A DNA stretch of 64,000 nucleotides from Chloroflexota bacterium. Lineage in GTDB: Bacteria > Chloroflexota > Anaerolineae > Caldilineales > Caldilineaceae. The translations under genes and the position numbers were made by a program. The notes below the pieces were generated by a model, which saw only the letters and a program-made list of their open reading frames with translations, did no database searches and was not told the origin of the DNA. The DNA is taken from contig JAGWYN010000002.1 in NCBI GenBank assembly GCA_018969295.1, forward strand, positions 186,001 to 250,000. The letters run 5' to 3'. This document shows positions 11,869 through 20,392 of the stretch, piece after piece (position 1 is the stretch's first letter; every line of letters starts with the position of its first letter).

Positions 11869-12723
11869 CTATCGGCTCGATGGCGGCTGTCTGCCAGCTT
11901 CGTCGAGCTGTGGGTCAAAGCGGGCCAACAGGGCAGCCTCGCCGAGCGTCACCCGCAGCAGGGTCTGGCCCCGATCCCAGGGAATCCGCAGCCATCCCTG
12001 CACAAACTCGCCGTCCGGGTCCATTGTCTGCATCGGGCTGCGCGCCAGGGCACGGTCGTCGATATTCCCCAGCGCAGCCAGCACGACCCAGGCCATCAAC
12101 ACCTGCGGGCTCTGCTGGGTCAGGTGACGGGCAAGCCGGTAGGCCTGCTCGCGGCCTCCCTGCTGCCAGGAAGCCACCATCCAGTTGACCTGAAAGTCCA
12201 GCCGTTTGGGTTCTGCCTGGACCAGGCGTTGGCAGGCATGCGCCGCATGCCCCCACCGGCCCGCACGCAGATAGAGGCTGGCCAGCGCAGCGCTGTCCAG
12301 GCGCAGAGGGCTGCTCTCTTCGAGGTGGGTGCGGGCCAGCCCATCGCGGATGGCCGGGTCATAAGGGTGCGACTGAAAGGCCCGGCGCCAGATCGGGCGT
12401 GCAGCGGCGAGCATGCCTTTTTGCTCCACGGCGTACGCCAGCGAACGCCAGGCGACAGCATTGCCGGGGTCTGCCTGCAGCAGCCGTCGTGCCCAGTCCT
12501 CTCCCTCCTGCCAGCGTTTGAGTGTCCAGGCAGCCCGGATCACCCGCTCGTAGGAAGCCAGATGGCGGGGCAAGCGAAGCAGGGCCAGCCGAGCCAGGTG
12601 GGCTGCCTGTTCTGGTTCGCCCGCCAGCAGCGCACTCTCCGCAGCCCGGCTGACCTGGGCCAGATCCACGATCGTCTCTCCTGATTTTCGGGGCAGATCC
12701 GGGGCAGGTGGAGCAGCTGTCAT
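11869..12723 (-). CDS. TPR-repeat protein
   Basis: The 284-residue soluble protein is built of helical repeats resembling TPRs, for example ALLAGEPEQAAHLARLALLRLP and the LLQADPGNAVAWRSLAYAVEQKG block. No catalytic domain or signal peptide is visible. Its ATG follows the stop of the deacetylase-family gene by three bases, so the two are co-translated and may act together. The stop is followed on the minus strand by a T6 run (AATTTTTTCC) that might help termination. Function unknown. Confidence 0.7.
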   Translation of the reverse strand: MTAAPPAPDLPRKSGETIVDLAQVSRAAESALLAGEPEQAAHLARLALLRLPRHLASYERVIRAAWTLKRWQEGEDWARRLLQADPGNAVAWRSLAYAVEQKGMLAAARPIWRRAFQSHPYDPAIRDGLARTHLEESSPLRLDSAALASLYLRAGRWGHAAHACQRLVQAEPKRLDFQVNWMVASWQQGGREQAYRLARHLTQQSPQVLMAWVVLAALGNIDDRALARSPMQTMDPDGEFVQGWLRIPWDRGQTLLRVTLGEAALLARFDPQLDEAGRQPPSSR

Positions 12724-12726
12724 CGC

Positions 12727-13821
12727 CTACACCCCAAAATCCTCGTCCCACTCCAGCCAGCGCGACGGCATCGAATGGTGCGAGCTCTCGCGGATGTTGT
12801 GGAGGCGCTTCAGCTGGTCGAACAGGGCATGGACAGGCCGCTCGTTCGCGGCCGGGAGCCCGAACGGATCGCTGGGGGGAGTCTGTTCTCGGCGCAACAC
12901 CTGGAAAGTCGACAAGACCGCATGGGCCAGCACCCGCAGATGGTAGCCCCCTTCCAGAACACAGACCAGCCGTCCTGCGCACAGCTCGTCGGCCAGCACC
13001 ATGACCTCCTGCACCAGCGCTGCGTAGCCGGCAAGACTCAGCCCCATGCTGGCCAGCGGGTCCAGCCAGTGCGCGTCAAAGCCGGCGGAGAGCAGGATCA
13101 ATTCGGGGCGAAAGCGGCGGGCCACCGGGGCCAGGATGCGCTGAAAAGCCTCCAGGTAGCCTTTGTCGCCGACATGGGGTGGAAAGGGCACGTTGACTGT
13201 CGCTCCGTAGCCTTCACCCGCCCCCAGTTCGGTGGCAGCCCCGGTCCCTGGGTAATACGGAAACTGATGGGTGCTAAAAAAAAGCACGCTGGGGTCTTTG
13301 AAAAAGATGTCCTGGGTCCCGTTGCCGTGGTGTACATCGAAGTCGACGATCAGGACCCGCTCGACTCCATGCTGGCGCTGTGCCCAACGGGCGGCGATGG
13401 CTGCGTTGGCAAAGAGACAAAAGCCCATGCCCTGCTGCCCCAAGGCATGGTGCCCCGGCGGGCGCACCAGCGCAAAACCGTTGTCGACCTGTCTCCACAG
13501 CACAGCGTCGACCAGGTTGAGCAGTCCCCCGGCAGCGCGCAGGGCCGCCTCGTAGCTGTCGGCGTTGACGTAGGTATCCGGGTCGAGCAGGCCGCCGCCG
13601 CGGCGTGCGATCGTGCGCAGCCGCTCCAGGTACTGGGGCGTGTGTACAGCCAAAATGGCGTCGAGAGGGGCCGGGGTGCTGGGCACCTGGGCCAGCTTGT
13701 CCAACATCCCCTCTTCCGCCAGCAACTCCATCGTCCCCTGCAGCCGGCGAAAATTTTCAGGATGGCCTTCGAGCGTATGGCGAAGGTTGTAGGCGTCGTA
13801 GACGATTGCGGTTCGGCTCAT
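12727..13821 (-). CDS. Histone deacetylase-family protein (acetylpolyamine amidohydrolase-like)
   Basis: The 364-residue protein has the full class II deacetylase fold signature: RPPGHHA (His124-His125), the zinc site VDFDVHHGNGTQD (Asp162, His164) and SAGFDAHWLDPL, then VLEGGYHL. Bacterial members deacetylate polyamines, acetoin-related compounds or protein lysines. All key zinc and charge-relay residues appear intact. It is followed at three bases by a TPR protein. Substrate cannot be assigned from sequence alone. Confidence 0.92.
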   Translation of the reverse strand: MSRTAIVYDAYNLRHTLEGHPENFRRLQGTMELLAEEGMLDKLAQVPSTPAPLDAILAVHTPQYLERLRTIARRGGGLLDPDTYVNADSYEAALRAAGGLLNLVDAVLWRQVDNGFALVRPPGHHALGQQGMGFCLFANAAIAARWAQRQHGVERVLIVDFDVHHGNGTQDIFFKDPSVLFFSTHQFPYYPGTGAATELGAGEGYGATVNVPFPPHVGDKGYLEAFQRILAPVARRFRPELILLSAGFDAHWLDPLASMGLSLAGYAALVQEVMVLADELCAGRLVCVLEGGYHLRVLAHAVLSTFQVLRREQTPPSDPFGLPAANERPVHALFDQLKRLHNIRESSHHSMPSRWLEWDEDFGV

Positions 13822-13859
13822 GGATCAGCTCAACAGTCAGATTGCAGTCAACGCACACC

Positions 13860-15392
13860 CTAGGTCGGTTCAGCCTTGACCCCAGCCATCAGGAGCCCCA
13901 GCCCCTCGCGCGTCGCCGCAGCACGGTCGACGACGTCGAGGATCCTTCCCTGATAGATCACAGCAATGCGGTCAGAAAGTGCCAGGATCTCGTCGAGTTC
14001 GGCGCTGACCAACAGCACAGCGACCCCCTCATCCCGCTTGGCCACGATCTGCTGGTGGATAAATTCGATCGAACCGACGTCGATCCCACGGGTCGGCTGG
14101 GCGGCGATCAATAGTTGGATTGGGCGACTGAACTCGCGGGCAACGACCATCTTTTGTTGGTTGCCGCCGGAGAGGCTGCCGCCGGGCGTCTCGATGCTGG
14201 GGGTGCGCACGTCGAATTTTTTGACAAGTTTCTCAGCATGTTCGGCAATAGCGGCCTGTTGAATGGTGGCTGCTCTGGCGAAGGGAGGCTGGGCATACTG
14301 GTTCAGAATGAGGTTGTCGGCGACTGTGTAGCTGTCGACCATGCCGTAGGCATGGCGGTCTTCGGGCACATGGCTGCAGTGGCCAGCGTGGGTGATCTGG
14401 CCGGGGCTGGCGTGGGTGCGGTCGACCCCGCCGATACGCACCTGGCCGCCGCTGGCCCGCCGCAGCCCGGTGATCACCTCGACCAGTTCAGTCTGGCCAT
14501 TGCCTTGCACACCGGCAACCCCGACGATCTCCCCGGCACGCACCTGGAGTGAGACGCCGCGCAGCGCTGGCTCGCCGAGATCGTTCTTGGCCTGGAGGTC
14601 GGTGACCTCCAGCACGGCTGCGCCAGGGCGGGCCGCCCCTTTCTCCACCGTCAGAATCACCTCACGGCCTACCATCAACGCAGCCAGCTGTGACTGGGTT
14701 GCCGTCTGGGGGTCCGCCGCGCCGACAACCCGCCCACCGCGCAGCACCAGGATCCGATCGGCGATGCGCAGCACCTCTTTGAGCTTGTGGGTGATAAAAA
14801 TCATTGCTTTGCCCTGCCGCTTGAGCGTTTCCATCACAGCAAAAAGCCCTTCGATCTCCTGCGGGGTCAATACTGCGGTCGGCTCGTCGAGGATCAAGAT
14901 CTTGGCGTTGCGGTAAAGCGCCTTGAGAATCTCCACACGCTGGCGGATGCCGACCGGCAGATCTTCGATCACGCTGTGGGGGTCGACGGCCAGCCCATAC
15001 TGGTGGGAGAGCGCCCGGATCCGTTCCTCGGCATGGCGGCGATCCAACAGCCCATAGCGAATGGGTTCGTCGCCCAGCATGATATTGTCGATGACGGTCA
15101 TGACAGGAACCAGCTGAAAATGCTGGTGCACCATCCCGATGCCGAGGGCAATGGCATCGCGCGGGGTTTTCAAGGTGACCGGCCGGCCGTCGACCCAGAT
15201 TTCGCCCTGGGTTGGATGGTAGAGGCCAAAAAGAACGTTCATCAGGGTGGATTTGCCCGCCCCGTTTTCGCCGAGCAAGGCCAGGATCTCGCCGGCATGG
15301 ACCTGCAAGCTGACCTCCTGGTTGGCGACAACGCCTGGGAAGATCTTCGTGATCGAGCGGGCCTCCAGGGCGGGAACGGCAGGGTGACTCAT
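13860..15392 (-). CDS. ABC transporter ATPase, nucleoside/BMP-lipoprotein type (duplicated nucleotide-binding domains)
   Basis: The 510-residue protein contains two ABC ATPase domains in tandem. The first has GENGAGKST and LPVGIRQRVEILKAL and LDEPTAVL; the second has a divergent Walker A (GVQGNGQTEL) and LSGGNQQKMVVAREF, as in RbsA- and YufO-like importers. It energises the two permeases encoded upstream. The start at 15392 is preferred because AAGGAG lies eight bases before it; an in-frame ATG at 15416 overlaps the upstream stop as ATGA and cannot be excluded. It is the last gene of the BMP transport operon. Confidence 0.93.
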   Translation of the reverse strand: MSHPAVPALEARSITKIFPGVVANQEVSLQVHAGEILALLGENGAGKSTLMNVLFGLYHPTQGEIWVDGRPVTLKTPRDAIALGIGMVHQHFQLVPVMTVIDNIMLGDEPIRYGLLDRRHAEERIRALSHQYGLAVDPHSVIEDLPVGIRQRVEILKALYRNAKILILDEPTAVLTPQEIEGLFAVMETLKRQGKAMIFITHKLKEVLRIADRILVLRGGRVVGAADPQTATQSQLAALMVGREVILTVEKGAARPGAAVLEVTDLQAKNDLGEPALRGVSLQVRAGEIVGVAGVQGNGQTELVEVITGLRRASGGQVRIGGVDRTHASPGQITHAGHCSHVPEDRHAYGMVDSYTVADNLILNQYAQPPFARAATIQQAAIAEHAEKLVKKFDVRTPSIETPGGSLSGGNQQKMVVAREFSRPIQLLIAAQPTRGIDVGSIEFIHQQIVAKRDEGVAVLLVSAELDEILALSDRIAVIYQGRILDVVDRAAATREGLGLLMAGVKAEPT

Positions 15393-15412
15393 CGGCCATG
15401 CTCCTTGCTGGC

Positions 15413-16462
15413 TCATTCGGACCCACTTTCGGTTTCGTAGACTTTGCCCTCGGCGGCGGGCGGGCGCACACGGCCGACAAAGCCGGAGACTGCCACGATC
15501 GTCACCACGTAGGGGATCATGCTGACGAACTGGCGGGGCACGGTGGTGATCCCGGCCAGCAGCAGCTCGTTTTGCAGCGCCTGCGTATACCCGAAAAGCA
15601 GGGCCGCCGCCATAGCGCCAAACGGCATCCAATTCCCAAAGATCATCGCAGCCAGCGAGATAAAGCCACGGCCGGCGGTCATCCCTTCTTGAAACTGACC
15701 GACCGCCTCCAGGACGAGAAAACCGCCGGCCAGACCGGCCAGCATGCCCCCCAGCATGGTGTTCACATAACGAAACCGGTTGACGTCGATACCGACCGTA
15801 TCCGCTGCACGCGGGTGTTCGCCGCAGGCGCGCGTGCGCACCCCCCAACGTGAGGAAAAAAGCGCCACATGCACCACGATCACCAGCAGCAGCGCGAGGT
15901 AGGTGAGGGGAGGATTGGAAAAAAACACCTCGCCAAAGACAGGGATCTGAGAGAGACCCGGGAGGGCGATCGCCCCAAATTTGCCTTCGGCCACCGCATC
16001 GCGGTCGAAAAGATAGGCGCTGATACCAGCCGCCAGGACGATCAGCACAGTGCCCGAAATGATCTGATCCATGCGGTAGCGGATCGAAAAAAGCGCGTGC
16101 AGCAGCCCCATCGCCCCGCCAACAGCCAGGGAGACCCCCACGCCAAAGAGCAGGCTGGCCAGCAGCGGCCAGTCGTTGGTGCTGGTCTTGGCCACGAACG
16201 CCGCAAAGGCGCCTGCCAGCATCATCCCTTCGATCCCGATGTTGACGATCCCGGTACGCTCGCACAGAATGCCGCACAGTGCGCCCAGGATCAGCGGCAC
16301 GCTGGCGCGCAAGGTGAAGTTGAGTGCGCTCACGCTAAAAAAGACACGCAGCCACGGATGTTCGCCCAGGGATGTAGTGTTGACCAACAGTGTCATGGCC
16401 ACAGCTGCGACAGCCAGAAACATCGCCAGCAGTGAGGTGCCCCGCAAGAGACGATTCCCCAT
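15413..16462 (-). CDS. ABC transporter permease (nucleoside/sugar, BPD_transp_2 family)
   Basis: The 349-residue polytopic protein shows the GILCERTGIVNIGIEGMMLAGAF segment that defines the second permease of BMP-type nucleoside importers, and the RTCGEHPRAADTVGIDV-like cytoplasmic loop. Start at 16462 is preferred (GGGAGGT eight bases upstream) over a GTG at 16480 that would overlap the previous gene. It forms a heterodimeric channel with the next-upstream permease. Confidence 0.9.
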   Translation of the reverse strand: MGNRLLRGTSLLAMFLAVAAVAMTLLVNTTSLGEHPWLRVFFSVSALNFTLRASVPLILGALCGILCERTGIVNIGIEGMMLAGAFAAFVAKTSTNDWPLLASLLFGVGVSLAVGGAMGLLHALFSIRYRMDQIISGTVLIVLAAGISAYLFDRDAVAEGKFGAIALPGLSQIPVFGEVFFSNPPLTYLALLLVIVVHVALFSSRWGVRTRACGEHPRAADTVGIDVNRFRYVNTMLGGMLAGLAGGFLVLEAVGQFQEGMTAGRGFISLAAMIFGNWMPFGAMAAALLFGYTQALQNELLLAGITTVPRQFVSMIPYVVTIVAVSGFVGRVRPPAAEGKVYETESGSE

Positions 16463-16467
16463 ACCGA

Positions 16468-17583
16468 TTACCTCCCCCACCCGCTGCTGAAGACGGTTGA
16501 CTCCGACAGGTCGCCGGGTTTGCGCAGGCGGTAGAGCTGCCGGATGATCGCCGGGGCGGCCACAAAGGCCAGCACCAACGCCTGGATGACCTGAATGATG
16601 TCGGCGGCTACCCCCGAGTCGAACTGCATCCGGGCGCTGCCTGCGTCCAGGGCGCCGAGCAGAAAGGCAGACAAGAGGACCCCCAGCGGGTTGGTCTGGC
16701 CGAGCAGCGCGACCGTGATCCCGTCGAAGCCCACGCCCCCGGTAAATTCTGGGGCAAAACGGTGGTTGAGCCCGAGGGTCTCGATCGCCCCCGCCAGCCC
16801 AGCCACGCCGCCAGCGATCATCAGCGTCAACACCGTGATCCAGCGCACGTTGATGCCGGCGTAGCGGGCGGCTTTGCTGTTGGCGCCGACCGTGCGCGTG
16901 GCAAACCCCAGCGTCGTCTTAAAGATCAGCCACCACATGGCCAGGGCCACCCCTATCGCCAGCAGCACCCCCCAGTGCACCCGGTAGGGTTCCCCAAAAA
17001 TCCAGGGCAGCCGCGCGCTGGCCAGAACCTCTGCCGTGCGTGAGATGGGACCGGCGTTGACGTCCCAGAGGGGACCTGGGGTCTGCCCCTGAGTTCCGCC
17101 AGCATAGACCGTCCAGGCAGCAAAGAGGCTGGCCACGTAATTGAGCATGATGGTGACGATCACCTCGTGCGCGCCGGTGAATACCTTGAGCAAGCCGGGA
17201 ATCAAGCCCCACAACACCCCCCCGCCGACTCCTGCCAAGAGTGCCAGGAGCAGGTGCGCCGGCATGCCCTCAAAATTGACCCCGACCGCCACCGAGCAGA
17301 CGGTGCCGACGACAAACTGTCCGGAGGCGCCGATGTTGAAGAGCCCGGCTTTGAAGGCGATCGAAACCGACAGACCGGTCAAAATCAGAGGGGTCATCTT
17401 GCGAACCGTGGTGGACCAGGCACGGGGGCTGCCGAACGCCCCTTCCCAGAGCCCACGGTACGCTGCCAGCGGGTCGTCGCCGAAGAGCCACATCAGGAGA
17501 GCGCCGACCAGCAGCGCCGAGAATACGGCCAGGATCGGCACGACCAGCAGTTGCCCAGCCCGCCGCAGAGAAAAAATGTGCAT
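16468..17583 (-). CDS. ABC transporter permease (nucleoside/sugar, BPD_transp_2 family)
   Basis: The 371-residue membrane protein carries TPLILTGLSVSIAFKAGLFNIGASGQF and GAHEVIVTIMLNYVA, characteristic of the first permease of BMP-lipoprotein-dependent nucleoside importers. Start at 17583 has GGGAGGAG just upstream; longer in-frame forms read through the intercistronic hairpin. It follows the binding lipoprotein gene after a 112-base gap that contains a stable hairpin. Confidence 0.92.
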   Translation of the reverse strand: MHIFSLRRAGQLLVVPILAVFSALLVGALLMWLFGDDPLAAYRGLWEGAFGSPRAWSTTVRKMTPLILTGLSVSIAFKAGLFNIGASGQFVVGTVCSVAVGVNFEGMPAHLLLALLAGVGGGVLWGLIPGLLKVFTGAHEVIVTIMLNYVASLFAAWTVYAGGTQGQTPGPLWDVNAGPISRTAEVLASARLPWIFGEPYRVHWGVLLAIGVALAMWWLIFKTTLGFATRTVGANSKAARYAGINVRWITVLTLMIAGGVAGLAGAIETLGLNHRFAPEFTGGVGFDGITVALLGQTNPLGVLLSAFLLGALDAGSARMQFDSGVAADIIQVIQALVLAFVAAPAIIRQLYRLRKPGDLSESTVFSSGWGR

Positions 17584-17623
17584 CGCTCCTCCCGGAAATT
17601 GTCCAGTTGGCCAGCGGATAAGA

Positions 17624-17653
17624 CAAGAGGCAAGGAGTTTTCCTTGCCTCTTG
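17624..17653 (-). terminator. Intercistronic hairpin after the BMP binding-protein gene
   Basis: Perfect 13-bp arms (17624-17636, 17641-17653) enclose a 4-base loop. The hairpin lies about 40 bases beyond the stop of the binding-protein gene and before the permeases. With only a weak TCTTATCC follow-up it likely acts as a leaky terminator or 3'-end stabiliser, giving more binding protein than permease. Confidence 0.7.
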
Positions 17654-17695
17654 CCCAACGGATCGTCGACAGAAGGTCCGAACGACCGCTCTGGA

Positions 17696-18754
17696 TCAGT
17701 ATCCCGTCGACAGGCTGCCGTCGGCAAGGCCTGCGGCAATCTCGTTCAACTTTTCCTTGATCTCCGGCGCGATCTGGGCGTCGAAATCGTGGAAGGGGGC
17801 CAGGCCGGCGCCGCCGAAGTAGTTCCCGGCTGTCATCGAGCCATCCGCAGCGTAGGTGGTGATCAGGTCGAGCACCGAAGGGGTGATCAGCTTCATGGCG
17901 CTGGAGACCAGACAGGGGTGAGCGGCTGGCAGCGTCTCCCACTGGTCCGTGTCGACGCCGATGCAGAAGATCTCGGTTCCCGCACCAGGTGCAGCCGCTA
18001 TTTCCTGCAGCGCACCGTTGCCGGTCATGCCGCCGGCACCGAAGATCACATCTGCCTTCTGGTCGAGCGCCTGTTTGGCGGTCGCAGCTCCCCATTCAGG
18101 GTCGGTGAAGGCCTGCGAGATCTCGCCAGGATGGTAGGTCGAGAGAATGGTGATCTCCGGGTTGATGGAGCGGGCGCCAGCTTCGTAGCCCTCTTTGAAA
18201 GCGACGACCGGCGGCACCAGGTCGGTGCCCAGCACAGCCGCGATCGTGCCGCTCTTGCTCAACATGGCGGCCAGAGCACCCGCCAGAAAGCCCGACTGAT
18301 CCTCGTGAAAGACAAGCCCGGTCAGATTGGGCAGCGCTTCCCCTTGAAACTGGTCCACCCCGATGAAGTAGATGTCAGGATGGGCCTGTGCGGCCACCAG
18401 GGTCGCTTCGCCCAGCGCAAACCCCACCGTCACGATCACGTCGAACCCAGCGTCGACAAACTGCTGGATATTGTCGGCGTAATCCTTGGAATCTTGGGTC
18501 TCGATGTATTTGACCTCTTCACCTTCCTGCAGGCCGAGTTCAGCCGCTGCCTGCAGCACCCCATCCCAGGCAGACTGGTTGAAGCTGCGGTCGTTGACAC
18601 GGCCGACATCTGTGACCAGACCGATCTGGAGGGCGGCAGGTTCGTCTGCGCTGGCAGCAGGGGCGGGGGCAGGGGCCACTGTGGTGCAGGCGGACAGCAA
18701 CAGGGTACAGACCAGTGCTATCGACAAAAAAACAGCAGATCGCTTCTTCTGCAT
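17696..18754 (-). CDS. BMP-family substrate-binding lipoprotein
   Basis: The 352-residue product has a lipoprotein signal ending LLLSAC (Cys23), a short Ala/Pro linker, and the BMP fold with IGLVTDVGRVNDRSFNQSAWDG, the classic N-terminal signature of PnrA/MED-type nucleoside receptors. It delivers purine nucleosides or related ligands to the downstream permeases. Start at 18754 follows GAGAGGAGAG. It is the first gene of a four-gene importer operon. Confidence 0.93.
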   Translation of the reverse strand: MQKKRSAVFLSIALVCTLLLSACTTVAPAPAPAASADEPAALQIGLVTDVGRVNDRSFNQSAWDGVLQAAAELGLQEGEEVKYIETQDSKDYADNIQQFVDAGFDVIVTVGFALGEATLVAAQAHPDIYFIGVDQFQGEALPNLTGLVFHEDQSGFLAGALAAMLSKSGTIAAVLGTDLVPPVVAFKEGYEAGARSINPEITILSTYHPGEISQAFTDPEWGAATAKQALDQKADVIFGAGGMTGNGALQEIAAAPGAGTEIFCIGVDTDQWETLPAAHPCLVSSAMKLITPSVLDLITTYAADGSMTAGNYFGGAGLAPFHDFDAQIAPEIKEKLNEIAAGLADGSLSTGY

Positions 18755-18873
18755 GGGTTTCTCTCTCCTCTCAATGTTGGAACCGATTGTAAAAAACACA
18801 AACGCTGCTGTGTATCCCCCCTGGCTGGGGCAAGAGCTGCCGTCAGGTTGGAGAGGGCACACGATCTTCTGGT

Positions 18874-18901
18874 ATTATAGCGGAAGCATCGACAAGAGCA
18901 A
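18874..18901 (-). promoter_or_regulatory. Promoter of the BMP importer operon
   Basis: On the minus strand TTGCTC (18901-18896) and a consensus TATAAT (18879-18874) are 16 bases apart. The same symmetrical sequence reads TATTAT on the plus strand (18873-18878) with TTGGAG 19 bases upstream, so it may also serve the rightward holin-like gene. The leader to 18754 is about 110 bases and might hold RNA regulation, though no known riboswitch was recognised. Confidence 0.55.
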
Positions 18902-19007
18902 ACATCGTTTTCTTTTGCCGATGCACGAATCTGTTCCACTCCTCCCCTTGGGCAGAGCCCAGGGGGAAGGGTTGCAAGATGGCTTGTTTTTGGAGAGGAG
19001 ACAAACG

Positions 19008-19361
19008 ATGCGATCGTTTCTGGTCCGCTGGATCGTGCTGACCATCGCTGTGGGGATCACAACCTGGCTGCTGCCCGGCATCCACATTGAAGGCAATTTT
19101 GGGCTGTTGGTGATGATTTCGGCGGTGCTCGGGCTGCTGATGACGGTTCTCAAACCGTTGCTGGTGCTCCTGACCTGCCCGCTGGTCCTGTTGACGCTGG
19201 GTCTTTTCGGAATCGTCATCAACACGTTGCTCCTGTACATCACCGCCTGGGTTTTCTCAGGGTCCTTTCAGATCGACAATTTTGGGTGGGCGCTGCTGGC
19301 GAGCGTCATCATCAGTCTGATCAGCATGGGGCTCAACCAAATTCTGGGCGAAGAAGAATAG
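19008..19361 (+). CDS. Phage-holin-family IV-like small membrane protein
   Basis: The 117-residue protein has four hydrophobic spans and the GITTWLLPGIHIEG and KPLLVLLTCPL segments seen in the PF04020-type family. Most such proteins are chromosomal, of unknown role, and are not lysis proteins. GGAGAGGAG seven bases upstream fixes the ATG at 19008; the reading frame extends far upstream but that part is noncoding leader. Confidence 0.85.
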   Translation: MRSFLVRWIVLTIAVGITTWLLPGIHIEGNFGLLVMISAVLGLLMTVLKPLLVLLTCPLVLLTLGLFGIVINTLLLYITAWVFSGSFQIDNFGWALLASVIISLISMGLNQILGEEE

Positions 19362-19391
19362 TGTGAACCCGCCGCTGCGGCGGGTTCACAC
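19361..19391. terminator. Bidirectional terminator hairpin
   Basis: Perfect 14-bp arms (19361-19374 and 19378-19391) with a CTG loop begin at the last base of the holin-like gene stop and lie 44 bases beyond the stop of the convergent gene. Little T-run follows on either side. Confidence 0.75.
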
Positions 19392-19435
19392 AGCCCCAAG
19401 GCAAGCACACTGCATAGCTGCTCAACGACAGCTGC

Positions 19436-19831
19436 TCAACGGTACGGGGCGGGTTCGTTGGTAAATCCACCTGCATAGTTGGCTGGCTGCGGTTCAGGTT
19501 GCGTATCTTGGTGCATCTTGAGCAACAGCGCAGCGGTCAGCCGCGTGTTCTCTTCAATCGCCAGCTGCAAATGGATCGATTCGCCTGCGGCGAAGAGCGC
19601 GATGAAATAGAGCAGCCCGCCAAGCAGCACGGCGACACCTGCCACGATGGCTCCTCCCCCAGCAGCGGTCAGCAGCCCGGCATTCTCTCCCAGCGCCCCA
19701 CTCAACATCTGTGGGAGCAGCACGACAGCGATCGCCCCCAAGATCGAAAATACCAAGGAAATCCAGGCCAGAACTTTGAGCAGAGCACCCAGAAAACGCA
19801 ATACATCAAACCGTTTGGGAACCGTCATCAT
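19436..19831 (-). CDS. Small membrane protein of unknown function
   Basis: The 131-residue protein has two long hydrophobic helices (about 17-42 and 52-80) followed by a helical segment (GESIHLQLAIEENTRLTAALLLKMHQ) that is typical of a membrane-associated coiled coil, and a polar tail rich in Gln, Pro and Asn. No family recognised. GGAGG precedes the two consecutive ATGs. It is convergent with the holin-like gene and terminates at the shared hairpin. Confidence 0.7.
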   Translation of the reverse strand: MMTVPKRFDVLRFLGALLKVLAWISLVFSILGAIAVVLLPQMLSGALGENAGLLTAAGGGAIVAGVAVLLGGLLYFIALFAAGESIHLQLAIEENTRLTAALLLKMHQDTQPEPQPANYAGGFTNEPAPYR

Positions 19832-19953
19832 GCATCCTCCCTGCCTACCTTAGCTACTCAGTGGTGGTTACGAAATCGGCCGCGACATTGCTTGCAGAAT
19901 GCACCTGGAGCGGCAAACGAATGCTGCTATTGTACACAAATTTTAGGAAGGCT

Positions 19954-20262
19954 TCAATCAGACTGCGCCGGCGGGGCCGGCGCAGCCTCTGCCGCCGGTT
20001 TGGGGGTCTCGGCGGGCGCCCCTCCTTCTTCCTTGGCAGCACTGCCCTCCTCCTTCTTGCCCGTAGCAGAAGATTTGGAAGAATTCTTGCTGTCCGTGAT
20101 GTACCAGCCGCTGCCTTTGAAATGGATCGCAGGCTGGCTGATTCTTCGACGAACATGAACCCCCTGGCAGTTGGGGCAGGCAGGAGTGCTGCTCTCTGAA
20201 AACGCCTGAATCTTTTCAAATTCATGGCTGCAGTCGTGACAGACAAATTCATAGATAGGCAT
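19954..20262 (-). CDS. FmdB-family zinc-ribbon protein
   Basis: The 102-residue protein begins MPIYEFVCHDCSHEFE, the FmdB hallmark, with a second pair CPNC about 20 residues on; the four cysteines should bind one zinc. The C-terminal half is a low-complexity Lys/Glu/Pro/Ala tail. FmdB proteins are putative regulators of unknown target. Start at 20262 is chosen because a GGAG precedes it and all family members begin at this Met; a GTG four codons earlier is the alternative. Confidence 0.9.
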   Translation of the reverse strand: MPIYEFVCHDCSHEFEKIQAFSESSTPACPNCQGVHVRRRISQPAIHFKGSGWYITDSKNSSKSSATGKKEEGSAAKEEGGAPAETPKPAAEAAPAPPAQSD

Positions 20263-20312
20263 ACGGTTCTCCACGTGCGTTTGGACTCTGTGTCCGACAC
20301 AGCGTATACTTT

Positions 20313-20340
20313 TTGTGGTTCAACAAGCCTTGAGTATATG
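20313..20340 (+). promoter_or_regulatory. Possible promoter of the M23-like gene
   Basis: TTGTGG (20313-20318) and TATATG (20335-20340) are 16 bases apart and lie about 50 bases before the likely ATG at 20393. A small GCTGTC/GACAGC stem (20354-20371) sits in the leader. Confidence 0.35.
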
Positions 20341-20392
20341 CAACTGTGGATCCGCTGTCTAATTGGACAGCGCAGCAGATCACAAAAAATCT

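Noticed and set aside
15393..16277. An 805-residue form of the BMP importer ATPase
   Set aside because: The extra N-terminal part is an out-of-frame reading of the permease gene; the real start is near 15392 with a ribosome site.
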